A DNA stretch of 55,547 nucleotides from JBAZOO01 sp041648735. GTDB lineage: Bacteria; Verrucomicrobiota; Lentisphaeria; Oligosphaerales; CAITYL01. The stretch covers positions 1 to 55,547 of the forward strand of contig JBAZOO010000025.1 of the NCBI GenBank assembly GCA_041648735.1, written 5' to 3'. The translations under genes and the position numbers were made by a program. The notes below the pieces were generated by a model, which was given only the letters and a program-made list of their open reading frames with translations, ran no database searches and was not told the DNA's origin. Of the stretch, positions 7,599 through 14,420 are shown piece after piece (the first letter of the stretch is position 1; each line of letters opens with the position of its first letter).

Positions 7599-7639
7599 CG
7601 GTTCGTCCTCCCCCGGGCACGAAGCCCGTCCTACTCCCC

Positions 7640-7852
7640 TCACCACCGCGTCCAATCGCAGCAATCCGCGAACGCCAAAGCCTCAGCCAACGCCACCGCG
7701 GCATCCTCCCGCGCCTGTTCCGCCAGCAGTTCCGGGTCCTGACCGTGGCACCACTCGCAGTCCGGGTCGCGCTCGCTGCCGCACCCGAAACACTCCACCG
7801 GGTCGGGTGGGGCGTCGTCGGCGTGGCGGGAGTGGGCGTAGCGGGCGTTCAT
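7640..7852 (-). CDS. Small zinc-finger-like protein
   Basis: 70 residues with CFGCGSERDPDCEWC (CxxC...CxxC), likely one metal site, and an Ala/Glu-rich helix. Start ATG 7852 overlaps the stop of the upstream gene. One of several Cys-knuckle mini-proteins in this leftward run; no specific role can be inferred. Confidence 0.55.
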   Translation of the reverse strand: MNARYAHSRHADDAPPDPVECFGCGSERDPDCEWCHGQDPELLAEQAREDAAVALAEALAFADCCDWTRW

Positions 7853-8091
7853 GCGTTGTCTCCCGCCGCCACGTTGACGGCCTCGATATCCACCCCCTCA
7901 AACCCGTACCCCGCCGCGAGCGCGGTCACCCCCGCATCCGCCTCCGCACGCCGCCGCTGGTACTCGTCCGCGAGCCGGTCCAGGACCAGGGCGCGGCAGT
8001 CGGCGCATAACTCGAACGGCTCCAGGCCCGCGGACGTGTCATGCCACGCGGGTACGGTCGCGGGGCTGGGGCAGAGGCGGCAACGGTTCAT
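7849..8091 (-). CDS. Small zinc-finger protein
   Basis: 80 residues starting MNRCRLCPSP; CRLC and CADC knuckles about 25 residues apart are a plausible zinc site, followed by a helix RLADEYQRRRAEADAG. The start at 8091 overlaps the stop of the membrane protein gene (ATGA), excluding the longer upstream frame. Confidence 0.6.
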   Translation of the reverse strand: MNRCRLCPSPATVPAWHDTSAGLEPFELCADCRALVLDRLADEYQRRRAEADAGVTALAAGYGFEGVDIEAVNVAAGDNA

Positions 8092-8327
8092 CGCGAACAC
8101 CCCCGGAACGGCCGCAACGCGACGACCACCAGCGCCACGGCCACGGCAACGCCACCGAGGCAGAGCGCGACAATGGCCACGCCGCCGCCGCTTCTCAGCC
8201 ATGCGCGCACCCCCGGGACGGCCAGCGGTGCGAGCCCGGTTACGATCACGACGATGGCCGCGAGCAGGGACGCGTGGCCGTGGTGGACCCGCGACAGGAC
8301 GCGGGACGGGTGCGGGGTTGTAGTCAT
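8088..8327 (-). CDS. Small two-helix membrane protein
   Basis: 79 residues with two hydrophobic helices (about residues 20-40 and 50-72: SLLAAIVVIVTGLAPLAV and VAIVALCLGGVAVAVALVVV) joined by a short basic loop. The ATG at 8327 overlaps the stop of the Ala/Trp-repeat gene (ATGA). Holin-like topology, but it lies in an early leftward operon away from the lysozyme, so a lysis role is not supported. Confidence 0.55.
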   Translation of the reverse strand: MTTTPHPSRVLSRVHHGHASLLAAIVVIVTGLAPLAVPGVRAWLRSGGGVAIVALCLGGVAVAVALVVVALRPFRGCSR

Positions 8328-8818
8328 GCCGCCTCCAGCAGCTCGCGCAGATGCGTGGCCTGCCATTCGCACCCGGTTACCTCCGCCGCCGCCCACGCCG
8401 CCGCCCACGCCGCCGCCCACACCGCCGCCCACGCCGCCCACGCCGCCCACGCCGCCGCCCGCGCCGCCCTCAACTCCTCGTCAGTAGCCTCGCCGACCGC
8501 GTATTTGCGGGCAACCTCGATCGCAGCCCACGATACCGCTGCCGGCTCGCGACCAGCCTCCCGCTCCCGCTGCAAGGCCCGCTCCGCACAGTCGCAGGCG
8601 TACAGGCGGGCGATACGGTCACGAGTGGCAACCTCTTCGGCGGGCACCGCACGCAACGCCCAGATCGCGTCTTCAGGCACGAACAGACCTGGCACCGTCA
8701 GCAGGTCCGTGATCGGGAACAGTTCGTCCGGCGACCGGTCGCCGAGCCATGTGCGTACGTGCTTCACGCGGTCACACGGGCCGTGGGCGAGGATGAGGTT
8801 GAGGCTGGTGTGGAGCAT
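8324..8818 (-). CDS. Ala/Trp-repeat protein, Imm-5-like family
   Basis: 164 residues. The first 110 contain WALRAVPAEE and YACDCAERAL helices; then a run of AAW/AAAW repeats (about residues 118-145) is followed by CEWQATHLRELLEAA. This arrangement (two helical segments, a variable-length Ala-Trp repeat, a terminal LRxLL helix) matches a widespread phage/bacterial family that databases describe as Imm-5-like or putative immunity proteins. The DNA of the repeat (about 8380-8465) is a simple GCC/CAC array prone to length change. Ribosome site GGGAGG 8 nt upstream. Confidence 0.6.
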   Translation of the reverse strand: MLHTSLNLILAHGPCDRVKHVRTWLGDRSPDELFPITDLLTVPGLFVPEDAIWALRAVPAEEVATRDRIARLYACDCAERALQREREAGREPAAVSWAAIEVARKYAVGEATDEELRAARAAAWAAWAAWAAVWAAAWAAAWAAAEVTGCEWQATHLRELLEAA

Positions 8819-9121
8819 CTAAGCTACCTCCCGGTAGATCGCTCGCAGCAGCCCGTCCAGCGCCTCGTTTGCGCCGCGGAGTCCGATCATCCCGAGCGGC
8901 CGGTCCTGGCACTTGATCGCCATGTGACCGCGTTCGAGCAGGATTAGGTACCGCAGACGGGCGAGAGTGAGGCTGCCGCCGGGCTGGCAGTCGGAGTGCG
9001 ACTGCGGCTGGCGAGACCGCAGCGGAGTCTCGGGGGATTGCGGGGTGGGCGGGAGACTCACCCGAGCCTCCGCTGCGGTCTCGCCAGCCGCGAGCCGATC
9101 CGTAGTCGTGTCGTTCAGCAT
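8819..9121 (-). CDS. Hypothetical protein containing a large inverted repeat
   Basis: 100 residues from MLNDTTTDRLAAGE; the ATG at 9121 has GGGAG 9 nt upstream. The C-terminal third (LARLRYLILLERGHMAIKCQDRPLGMIGLRG) looks like folded protein. The N-terminal half is encoded by both arms of a 23-bp perfect inverted repeat and has low-complexity Pro/Ser/Arg composition, so it may be inserted DNA or a regulatory hairpin in the early coding region. Confidence 0.45.
   Translation of the reverse strand: MLNDTTTDRLAAGETAAEARVSLPPTPQSPETPLRSRQPQSHSDCQPGGSLTLARLRYLILLERGHMAIKCQDRPLGMIGLRGANEALDGLLRAIYREVA
9004..9091. repeat. 23-bp perfect inverted repeat (hairpin)
   Basis: Arms 9004-9026 and 9069-9091 are exact reverse complements (left arm begins GCGGCTGGCGAGACCGCAGC). 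After one matched and one mismatched base, six more pairs follow inward, giving about 30 bp in an 88-nt hairpin. It lies inside the N-terminal coding region of the gene at 8819-9121 and 63 bp from the tRNA. Confidence 0.85.
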
Positions 9122-9153
9122 GCTTGTCTCCCGCCCCACCCCTGGGGCTACAG

Positions 9154-9225
9154 TTGCGGCTCCTGGAATCGAACCAGGGACGGCGTGGTTATGGGCCACG
9201 TGCGCTACCACTGCGCCAAGCCGCA
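9154..9225 (-). tRNA. tRNA with CAT anticodon (Met or Ile2 type), C33
   Basis: 72 nt. Acceptor TGCGGCT/AGCCGCA, D arm GCGC-AGTGGTA-GCGC, anticodon arm CGTGG-CCCATAA-CCACG, T arm CCTGG-TTCGATT-CCAGG, discriminator A; CCA is not encoded. The anticodon is CAT. It lacks the three G:C pairs in the anticodon stem and the 1-72 mismatch of bacterial initiators, so it is an elongator Met or, if lysidinylated, an Ile(AUA) tRNA. Position 33 is C rather than the near-universal U. Confidence 0.85.
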
Positions 9226-9510
9226 TTAGCAAAGTCTCGAGCTCGCACCAGCCTCCCCCAGCAGCGTTTACCGGCTTCGGCCCCCGGCCCGGACACCCGG
9301 GCGCGAGCAGGGGCGGCGTGCGTGCCCCGGGCATCGGCCAGCCCGAGGACTTGTCGCGCGCCGTGGACGGGTCGCTACACCCGTCGCCGTCGCTAGAGCG
9401 GCTGCTACGGTTGAAAGAGCCGGCCGGGTCGCCCCGGCTGACAGGGTGAAGACTACCGCCGGTTGGGCGGGGGGTCAAGGATTTTTTTTGCCGGCCATAC
9501 GAAACAGATG
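9226..9510. other. Divergent intergenic region
   Basis: No convincing gene. It separates the leftward operon (tRNA end) from the rightward replication operon. A CCGCC/GGCGG hairpin followed about 10 nt later by eight T residues (9482-9489) lies just before the rightward promoter. No clear leftward promoter could be found here. Confidence 0.5.
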
Positions 9511-9539
9511 TTGACAGGTTGCGACGCGGCTTTTAGACT
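9511..9539 (+). promoter_or_regulatory. Sigma70-type promoter for the replication operon
   Basis: TTGACA at 9511-9516, a 17-nt spacer, and TAGACT at 9534-9539 (4/6 to TATAAT). It lies 42 nt before the start of the XRE-like regulator, the first gene of the rightward early block. Confidence 0.75.
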
Positions 9540-9580
9540 CGCGCCCATGGGGGGCTTTGGCCCTCGGGAGGCATTCGCGA

Positions 9581-9823
9581 ATGGCAATCGAAGCGTTGAA
9601 GGTGGCCCGTGGCAGCCGCAGCCTCGGGGACATCGCGCGGGCCATGCGCGCGATGGGCGACGACGCGTGCGAGTCGTCGCACGTCTGGCAGATGGAGAAC
9701 GGGAGCGTGTGCGCCGGCCCGCGGTTCCTTCGGTACGCGCGCGCGCTCGGGATGGAGCCGGACGCGCTCGCGGCGATCTACGAGGAGCACAAGCGCGCGG
9801 AGAAGTCCGCAACCGAGGCGTAG
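9581..9823 (+). CDS. Small XRE-like helix-turn-helix protein
   Basis: 80 residues. SLGDIARAMRAMG followed by SHVWQMENG and RFLRYARALGM has the spacing of a Cro/CI-type five-helix HTH. The C-terminus is a short charged helix. The ATG at 9581 is preceded by GGGAGG; the open frame upstream (ATG 9557) lacks a ribosome site. First gene after the promoter at 9511, so it may autoregulate that promoter and the leftward operon. Confidence 0.7.
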   Translation: MAIEALKVARGSRSLGDIARAMRAMGDDACESSHVWQMENGSVCAGPRFLRYARALGMEPDALAAIYEEHKRAEKSATEA

Positions 9824-9825
9824 GG

Positions 9826-10824
9826 ATGCCTCGCCGTCGTGACATCGACCCCGCCTTTTGGCAGGACGAGAAGTGCGGCACGCTCTCGATGGGCGCGCAA
9901 CTGCTGTTCATCTGGACATGGGGTGACGCCGACGATTGGGGCGTACTCCGGTGGCGCCCCGAGCGGTGCAAGTCGGGGGCGTTTTTGTACCGTCCGCGCA
10001 TCAACCTCGGGCACGTCCGCGAGTACATGGCAGAGCTGGAGCGGGCGCGCATGGTGGTGCCGTGGATGTCGGACGGAGAGCGTTGGTCTGTCGTGCGGAT
10101 GTTCTTGCCATGGCAGAGCGTGAACACGCCAGCGCAGAGCAAATGTCCGGCGCCGCCGGCTGATGTCGTTGCCTTGTTGCCTCCTCTTGAGAATTCGCGG
10201 AGTTGGAAGCTTTTACGCCGGGCACTGCTCGGCGAACCCGGAAAGAATTGGGAAATCCCCGCGTGGGTGCGCGCGCGTTTCTTGTCCGATCCCGGGGCCG
10301 GGGCCGATCCCGGGGCCCTTGTCCCTCCGTCTTCGACTACGGGACAAGTTCAACCCCACCCCCCAACCCCCGCCCCTGAGGGTCGGGGGAGTGCGCCGAC
10401 GCCGGAGCCGCCACCGGTTCCGATTCAGGAGCCGCCTCCGAAACCGCACCGGCACCAATGGGCGGCCGACGCCTGGAACGACCTCGTAGCCGGCCCGTGG
10501 GGAAAGCGCCGGTGCCTCAAGGTCGCGCCGCACGAGAAGGCCATCGACAAGGCGCTAGCCAAGGAGCCCGACCGGGAATACTGGCGCGGCGTCATGCGGC
10601 GAGTGGTGACGTGCTCCAAGCTGCGCGACGGGATCAACACGTGGCCCGGTGCGACGTTCGGTTGGCTGTGGGCGACGAACGGCAGCAGTCCGAACCACGC
10701 GAACGTCATGGAGGGGGCGTTTGACGACAGCGCACCCCGCCCCGAGAGCCGCCCCCGTCGCAAGACCGTTGAGGAGATGCTCGCAGAAGCCCGTGCCGAA
10801 CTCGCGAGAGAGGATGACGAATGA
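9826..10824 (+). CDS. Phage replication initiator/organiser (DnaD/O-like N-terminus)
   Basis: 332 residues. The first 90 (DIDPAFWQDEKCGTLSMGAQ, LLFIWTWGDADDWG, ..VREYMAELERARMV) match the winged-helix N-terminal domain of many phage replisome organisers, in which 'FWxDEK' and 'LL..LW..ADD.G' recur. A Pro-rich linker (about residues 165-208) leads to a helical C-terminal domain (HQWAADAWNDLVAGP ... GINTWPGATFGWLWA) that would bind the helicase loader or host helicase. It should open or mark the phage origin. Starts 2 nt after the regulator's stop and overlaps the next gene (ATGA). Confidence 0.7.
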   Translation: MPRRRDIDPAFWQDEKCGTLSMGAQLLFIWTWGDADDWGVLRWRPERCKSGAFLYRPRINLGHVREYMAELERARMVVPWMSDGERWSVVRMFLPWQSVNTPAQSKCPAPPADVVALLPPLENSRSWKLLRRALLGEPGKNWEIPAWVRARFLSDPGAGADPGALVPPSSTTGQVQPHPPTPAPEGRGSAPTPEPPPVPIQEPPPKPHRHQWAADAWNDLVAGPWGKRRCLKVAPHEKAIDKALAKEPDREYWRGVMRRVVTCSKLRDGINTWPGATFGWLWATNGSSPNHANVMEGAFDDSAPRPESRPRRKTVEEMLAEARAELAREDDE

Positions 10825-11765
10825 AAGCGACCGCCGTGGCCGAAAGTCTCAAGCGCGTCTTCTGGAACTGGCAGCGCCTCCCCGAGTCAACCCGCCAGGA
10901 CTTCACCAAGTTCGCGGCCAGCTTCGACCCGGCGGCCTGGGTGGAGGCGGTCAACGACGCGCTCCGAGAGCCGTCTGTCCGCGACCTCGAAGACCTGCCG
11001 CGGGAGCACGTGTGGCGCGAGTTGGTGCGGGTGGCGACCGAACGCCTCCGCGGCCCGGCGCAGCAAGCCGACTGCCCCTACTGCCGCGGCGCGGGCTTCG
11101 TGACCGTCTCCCGGCTCGAAGTCCTGGGGGTAGGTGAAGACAACCGGACGCGCCGGCACCCCGTCTACGTCCCGCACACCATCGCGACAGTCGAGGACCT
11201 GACTCCCCACTGGCCGGAGGGGATCGCGGTGCGCCAAGTCGCAACGCACCACGGGCGCACCGTGCTCGGCTGGACGCTCGCGGCCCCGTGCAAGGTCCGC
11301 TGCGTGTGCGCCGCGGGCACATCGCGCCGGGAAATCAGGTTGCCGACTACGACCCTGCACCCGCCAGCCTGGGACGACGTGATTCCTTTCGGCAACCCGC
11401 CGCCCGCTTCGGCACCCGAGCGACACGCCGACTTGTTCGCGTCGTGCGTCGAAGCCTGGGGGTATCCGCCAACGCACCGGTACGCGGGGTTCCGGCCGGC
11501 AGACCTGGAAGACCACGACACGAAGGCGACGTTGGACCGCGAGTGGTCGCAACAAATGCGACGGGCCGGCGACGAACGCGCCCGCGAGGCGACCGTCAGA
11601 TCGCGGCGGCTCTCGTCGGAACCCACGGCCATCGGGGATGTGCTGTCCCGTCCCGACTACCAGCCGGGCGCGGGCCTGTCCGGCGAATCCCCCGAGTACG
11701 ACGACGCACCGCCACCGGATGAGCCGTGTGGACCCGTTGACGCGGAGTGGCGCGATGTTGCTTAA
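10821..11765 (+). CDS. Cys-rich replication-region protein (possible helicase-loader partner)
   Basis: 314 residues, coupled to the replication initiator by ATGA at 10821. The N-terminus (SLKRVFWNWQRLPESTRQDFTKF) is helical; CPYCRGAGFV near residue 85 and CKVRCVC near residue 160 form a zinc-knuckle pair split by a strand-rich insertion, as in DnaJ-type or loader-associated zinc domains. The C-terminal 80 residues are charged and probably flexible. No Walker motif is seen, so it is not itself an ATPase. Confidence 0.5.
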   Translation: MKATAVAESLKRVFWNWQRLPESTRQDFTKFAASFDPAAWVEAVNDALREPSVRDLEDLPREHVWRELVRVATERLRGPAQQADCPYCRGAGFVTVSRLEVLGVGEDNRTRRHPVYVPHTIATVEDLTPHWPEGIAVRQVATHHGRTVLGWTLAAPCKVRCVCAAGTSRREIRLPTTTLHPPAWDDVIPFGNPPPASAPERHADLFASCVEAWGYPPTHRYAGFRPADLEDHDTKATLDREWSQQMRRAGDERAREATVRSRRLSSEPTAIGDVLSRPDYQPGAGLSGESPEYDDAPPPDEPCGPVDAEWRDVA

Positions 11766-12024
11766 CCACTGGCACCTGCGCGTGAACCTGCGGCATCCGC
11801 CGTCGCTGGCCGGCATCTGGTCCGCGGACGGGCACGAAATCGTAACCTCGCCCATCGCCACGATCGCGGGCCGGAGCGTGACCACAGCCTCGGGTAGCGT
11901 CTACACGCTGGGTCAGTGCGCCGAGTGGTATCCGGATTGGCTCGCGGCGGAAGGGTTCGCCTACACGGACGCAGATCCGGTGCCGGCTGGGGTAGCGACC
12001 ATGCGCACAAGGAGGACAACATGA
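11755..12024 (+). CDS. Small hypothetical protein
   Basis: 89 residues from MLLNHWHLRVNLRHPP; strand-rich (ITTASGSVYTLG-like pattern near residue 50) with Trp-rich EWYPDWLAAEGF. Starts inside the 3' end of the preceding gene and overlaps the next start (ATGA at 12021), consistent with a real coupled gene. No family recognised. Confidence 0.5.
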   Translation: MLLNHWHLRVNLRHPPSLAGIWSADGHEIVTSPIATIAGRSVTTASGSVYTLGQCAEWYPDWLAAEGFAYTDADPVPAGVATMRTRRTT

Positions 12025-12776
12025 CCCGTGACCGCCCCCGCTTCAGCTCCGAGGCCGAGTTGTGCGACGCCTTCTCGGACGCCGCGAGGACTGCGGGCTG
12101 GACCGTGTACCCGGAGACCGCGGGCTGGGATCTCCTGCTGGTCGGCACCGCAGCCCGGGTTTTGGCCTGCCACCACGGCGGCGGCGTGCTCCGCGCGCAG
12201 GGCGACTTCCCGGCCCCGTGCATGGTCGGGATCCAGGCCGAGCAGCGCCCGAACCTCGCCGTGCTGGCACAGGCCGCCGAACTCCGCGGCTCCGGCTACG
12301 GCCCCCACGTCCGCGCCGTGCTGGTGCCGGGGTACCCGAAGTCCGACTTCCGGGACGTGGCGCGTGCCCTGCGTCTGCACGTTTTCTACCCGACGCAGCG
12401 GTTCCGCGGCCCGGAATGGGAACTCGACTTTATCGCCCCGGACCTGTACCGGACGCCGGACCGCCTCCCCGAGTTGCCCCCGATCGTTCCCGACGTGCGA
12501 GCTGGCGTGCCGTGCCCGGTGACGCTGGGGCGCTGGAAAGTGGCGGCCTTCGCGATCTGCCGCACGCTCCGGGCGCAGGGGCACGTGACCCGCGCCGACT
12601 TCAGGGCGGCGGGGATCAACGCCTCGGCGTGGGTGGACCGGTGGATCGTGGACTCCGGGACTCGCGACGGACGCCTGACCAGGTACGTCGCCAAGCCTGG
12701 CGCCCTGCTCCCGGACGAGATGTACCCGAGGCTGGCCGAGCAGTGCGGGGCGGCAGCAGGAGGAGGGTCCACCTGA
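12021..12776 (+). CDS. Putative PD-(D/E)XK-fold nuclease-like protein
   Basis: 251 residues. Helix ELCDAFSDAARTAGW, then TVYPETAGWDLLLVG and VGIQAEQRPNLAVLAQAAEL fit the restriction-endonuclease-like order Glu - Asp(WD) - (Q/E)AxxR; the usual ExK is QAE here, so activity is uncertain. The C-terminal 80 residues (RWKVAAFAICRTLRAQGHVTRADF...) look like a winged helix. It lies between replication genes and a RecU-like resolvase and overlaps the latter by one base (TGATG). Confidence 0.45.
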   Translation: MTRDRPRFSSEAELCDAFSDAARTAGWTVYPETAGWDLLLVGTAARVLACHHGGGVLRAQGDFPAPCMVGIQAEQRPNLAVLAQAAELRGSGYGPHVRAVLVPGYPKSDFRDVARALRLHVFYPTQRFRGPEWELDFIAPDLYRTPDRLPELPPIVPDVRAGVPCPVTLGRWKVAAFAICRTLRAQGHVTRADFRAAGINASAWVDRWIVDSGTRDGRLTRYVAKPGALLPDEMYPRLAEQCGAAAGGGST

Positions 12777-13393
12777 TGGGCATCCCCCTCGCAGACCTCC
12801 CCGACTCCGTCCGCGCCGCGGCAACAGAGCAGTACGCCCGCCAGATCGCCCGGGAGCAAGGATGCTTAGCCAGGGGCCCGACCCCCGACCCCAACCCCGA
12901 GGCAGTGGCACGCGGCAAGGCGAACGCCCGCAAAGGCCGCGACTTCGAGAACGCCGTTGACGACGCGATCGACGCCATGCGCCTGCTCGGGATCGCGGAC
13001 CTGGACACATCGCGACCCGGGATGCGAGCGACTCCTGATGGCCCCCGCTACACCGAGAAGGGGTCAACCGACCACACCGGGGTTGTCGCCGGGGGCAGGT
13101 TCGTGCGGGTCGAACTGAAGACGTGTTCGCACCCGAAGATGTACCTGCGGCAGCACGTGAAGCCGCACCAGGCCGCGGCACTGGACCGGGCGTTGGACTT
13201 CGGCGGCCTCGCGTTCCTGCTCGTCCTCTTCGACCGCGACGACCCCCTGCACTGGCACCGCTACGACTGGCGGCAGGTGCGGGGGCAGACGGCGGTGGAG
13301 GCGGACGCGGGGAGCGTGGTCGATACGGTGTTCCTCGAGGATTGCGTGGAAGGAGTCACAGCATGGGCGGACCGGGAAGCGGCAGACCAGTAG
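12776..13393 (+). CDS. RecU-like Holliday-junction resolvase / PD-(D/E)XK nuclease
   Basis: 205 residues. KGRDFENAVDDAID, then GSTDHTGVV...GRFVRVELKTC (Asp; ExK) and HVKPHQAAALDRALDFGGLAFLLVLFD follow the RecU/phage penton-resolvase order, including the 'K.HQ...L' helix and the hydrophobic strand after it. It would cleave branched recombination or packaging intermediates, fitting a phage with YqaJ-type recombination. The start overlaps the previous stop (TGATG). Confidence 0.65.
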   Translation: MGIPLADLPDSVRAAATEQYARQIAREQGCLARGPTPDPNPEAVARGKANARKGRDFENAVDDAIDAMRLLGIADLDTSRPGMRATPDGPRYTEKGSTDHTGVVAGGRFVRVELKTCSHPKMYLRQHVKPHQAAALDRALDFGGLAFLLVLFDRDDPLHWHRYDWRQVRGQTAVEADAGSVVDTVFLEDCVEGVTAWADREAADQ

Positions 13394-13905
13394 GCTACCA
13401 CCCGCGAGGCGGGAAGCGATTTCGGCCGAAGCGCAAGGACCCCTACGGCTTCGAGCGCCAAGCCAAGAGGCTGGAACGGGTGCAAACGGCGGGGAGAAAA
13501 GGCGCCAACGCGGCGCAGGCAGAGCATTTCTGGCGGGCATACTTCGACGTTCACCCCTGCGAGCACGAGGGCCAGAGCACCACCACGACCCAACGCCGCT
13601 GCCGCTATTTCCTGCGAGACGGCTTGGGGTACTGCCGCTGCCGCAAGTCGATGCTTGCCCCGGACCTGGAGAGGTACGAGAGTTCCCGCGACCGCGGCCC
13701 GCTGCTGCGAGAGGGCGAGTACGGCGCCATGTGGATCCGCGAGGATTGCGCGCAAACGGGCGATGCCTGCTTCTGCTATCGGGACCTGGACGAATCCCGC
13801 GTGCAGATGGCGGCGGATCGACGGGCCGGGTACTTCCGGCGGCTGAAGCGGGCCGCGCGCAAGGCCGCTGCTACTGCTCAGGCTGCTGCGTCGCCAGCGA
13901 GCTAG
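13363..13905 (+). CDS. Cys-rich hypothetical protein
   Basis: 180 residues. The N-terminus MGGPGSGRPVGYHPRGGKRF is a basic Gly-rich arm often seen in phage DNA-associated proteins. CEH, RRCRYF, GYCRCRKS, EDCAQTGDACFC place at least seven Cys in the middle, suggesting one or two metal sites, and the C-terminus is an Arg/Ala helix. GGAAGGAG 8 nt upstream of ATG 13363, inside the resolvase 3' end. Its 3' end overlaps the convergent HTH gene by 35 bp. Confidence 0.6.
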   Translation: MGGPGSGRPVGYHPRGGKRFRPKRKDPYGFERQAKRLERVQTAGRKGANAAQAEHFWRAYFDVHPCEHEGQSTTTTQRRCRYFLRDGLGYCRCRKSMLAPDLERYESSRDRGPLLREGEYGAMWIREDCAQTGDACFCYRDLDESRVQMAADRRAGYFRRLKRAARKAAATAQAAASPAS

Positions 13906-14116
13906 CCGGGACCTGCCGTTGGATCGACAGGCGTAGCACGTCCCATCGATACACGTACCAGCTCCCGCGCCGCATCGCGGTATTCGAGTGCGCGATCAGC
14001 CGGCCCGCCCTGACCGCGTTGCGGATGGTGCGGTCCGTGACCCCGATCAAGGCCGCGGCCTGGTCGGGGTACAGCTTGTCAGGGTCCCCCAGGTCAATGT
14101 TCTTCCTTCGGTCCAA
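13871..14116 (-). CDS. Helix-turn-helix (excisionase/MerR-like) DNA-binding protein
   Basis: 81 residues. LYPDQAAALIGVTDRTIRNAVRAGRL followed by a strand turn (RRGSWYVYRWDVLRL) is the winged-helix layout of excisionase/AlpA-type domains. The start is a TTG at 14116, 5 nt after AGGAGG; upstream residues are unlike coding. Last gene of the leftward block driven from 17.9 kb; probably a small regulator. No integrase is present to pair with it. Confidence 0.65.
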   Translation of the reverse strand: MDRRKNIDLGDPDKLYPDQAAALIGVTDRTIRNAVRAGRLIAHSNTAMRRGSWYVYRWDVLRLSIQRQVPASSLATQQPEQ

Positions 14117-14121
14117 GAATA

Positions 14122-14145
14122 CCTCCTGCCGCCGAAGCGGCGTCA
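14122..14145 (-). promoter_or_regulatory. Hairpin element before HTH gene (19-nt repeat, copy 1)
   Basis: Stem GCCGC, loop TTCG, stem GCGGC (an extra-stable C(UUCG)G hairpin), one base, then GGAGG. The 19-mer at 14125-14143 is identical to 14401-14419 before the next gene upstream. Confidence 0.6.
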
Positions 14146-14150
14146 CTTGG

Positions 14151-14390
14151 TCAGTCGTCGGGGTCGATCCTGTCCGCGATCCGGGACAGCTCCTCCGCGA
14201 TTCGCACGTCGGTTTCGTTGAGCACCCGCTCGTCATCCCAGGACCGGACGTGCTTCGGGTCGTCGTCTGCCGGCAGCCCGAGCAGTACCCGCGCCGGGCC
14301 CCCGGTCGCGCAATCGACGTTGCTCCTCAGCAGTCCCGCCGCCAGTCGCCGGGCCGCGAGCCGGACCGCACGCTGCGGCGGTCTTCGCAT
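14151..14390 (-). CDS. Small hypothetical protein
   Basis: 79 residues, basic N-terminus (RRPPQRAVRLAARRLAAGLL) and acidic C-terminus (EELSRIADRIDPDD). GGGAGG lies 6 nt before the ATG, itself preceded by the UUCG hairpin repeat. No family recognised. Confidence 0.5.
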   Translation of the reverse strand: MRRPPQRAVRLAARRLAAGLLRSNVDCATGGPARVLLGLPADDDPKHVRSWDDERVLNETDVRIAEELSRIADRIDPDD

Positions 14391-14396
14391 TCCTTG

Positions 14397-14420
14397 CCTC
14401 CCTGCCGCCGAAGCGGCGTG
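14397..14420 (-). promoter_or_regulatory. Hairpin element (19-nt repeat, copy 2)
   Basis: Same GCCGC-TTCG-GCGGC hairpin and AGGGAGG as copy 1; sits between the stop of the gene ending at 14421 and the ATG at 14390. Confidence 0.6.

Noticed and set aside
8088..8327. Second holin
   Set aside because: Two-helix topology fits, but it lies in an early leftward operon with no lysis gene nearby.
8380..8465. Short tandem repeats resembling a degenerate CRISPR or microsatellite
   Set aside because: Units of 9-12 bp with no spacers; they encode the Ala-Trp array of the Imm-5-like protein in frame.
9468..9490. GC hairpin plus T8 as an intrinsic terminator
   Set aside because: The T-run begins about 10 nt after the stem and no rightward gene precedes it; it is more likely AT-rich DNA upstream of the 9511 promoter.
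13871..14116. Excisionase of an integration module
   Set aside because: The fold fits, but no integrase or attachment-site repeat was found, so only a generic small HTH protein is claimed.
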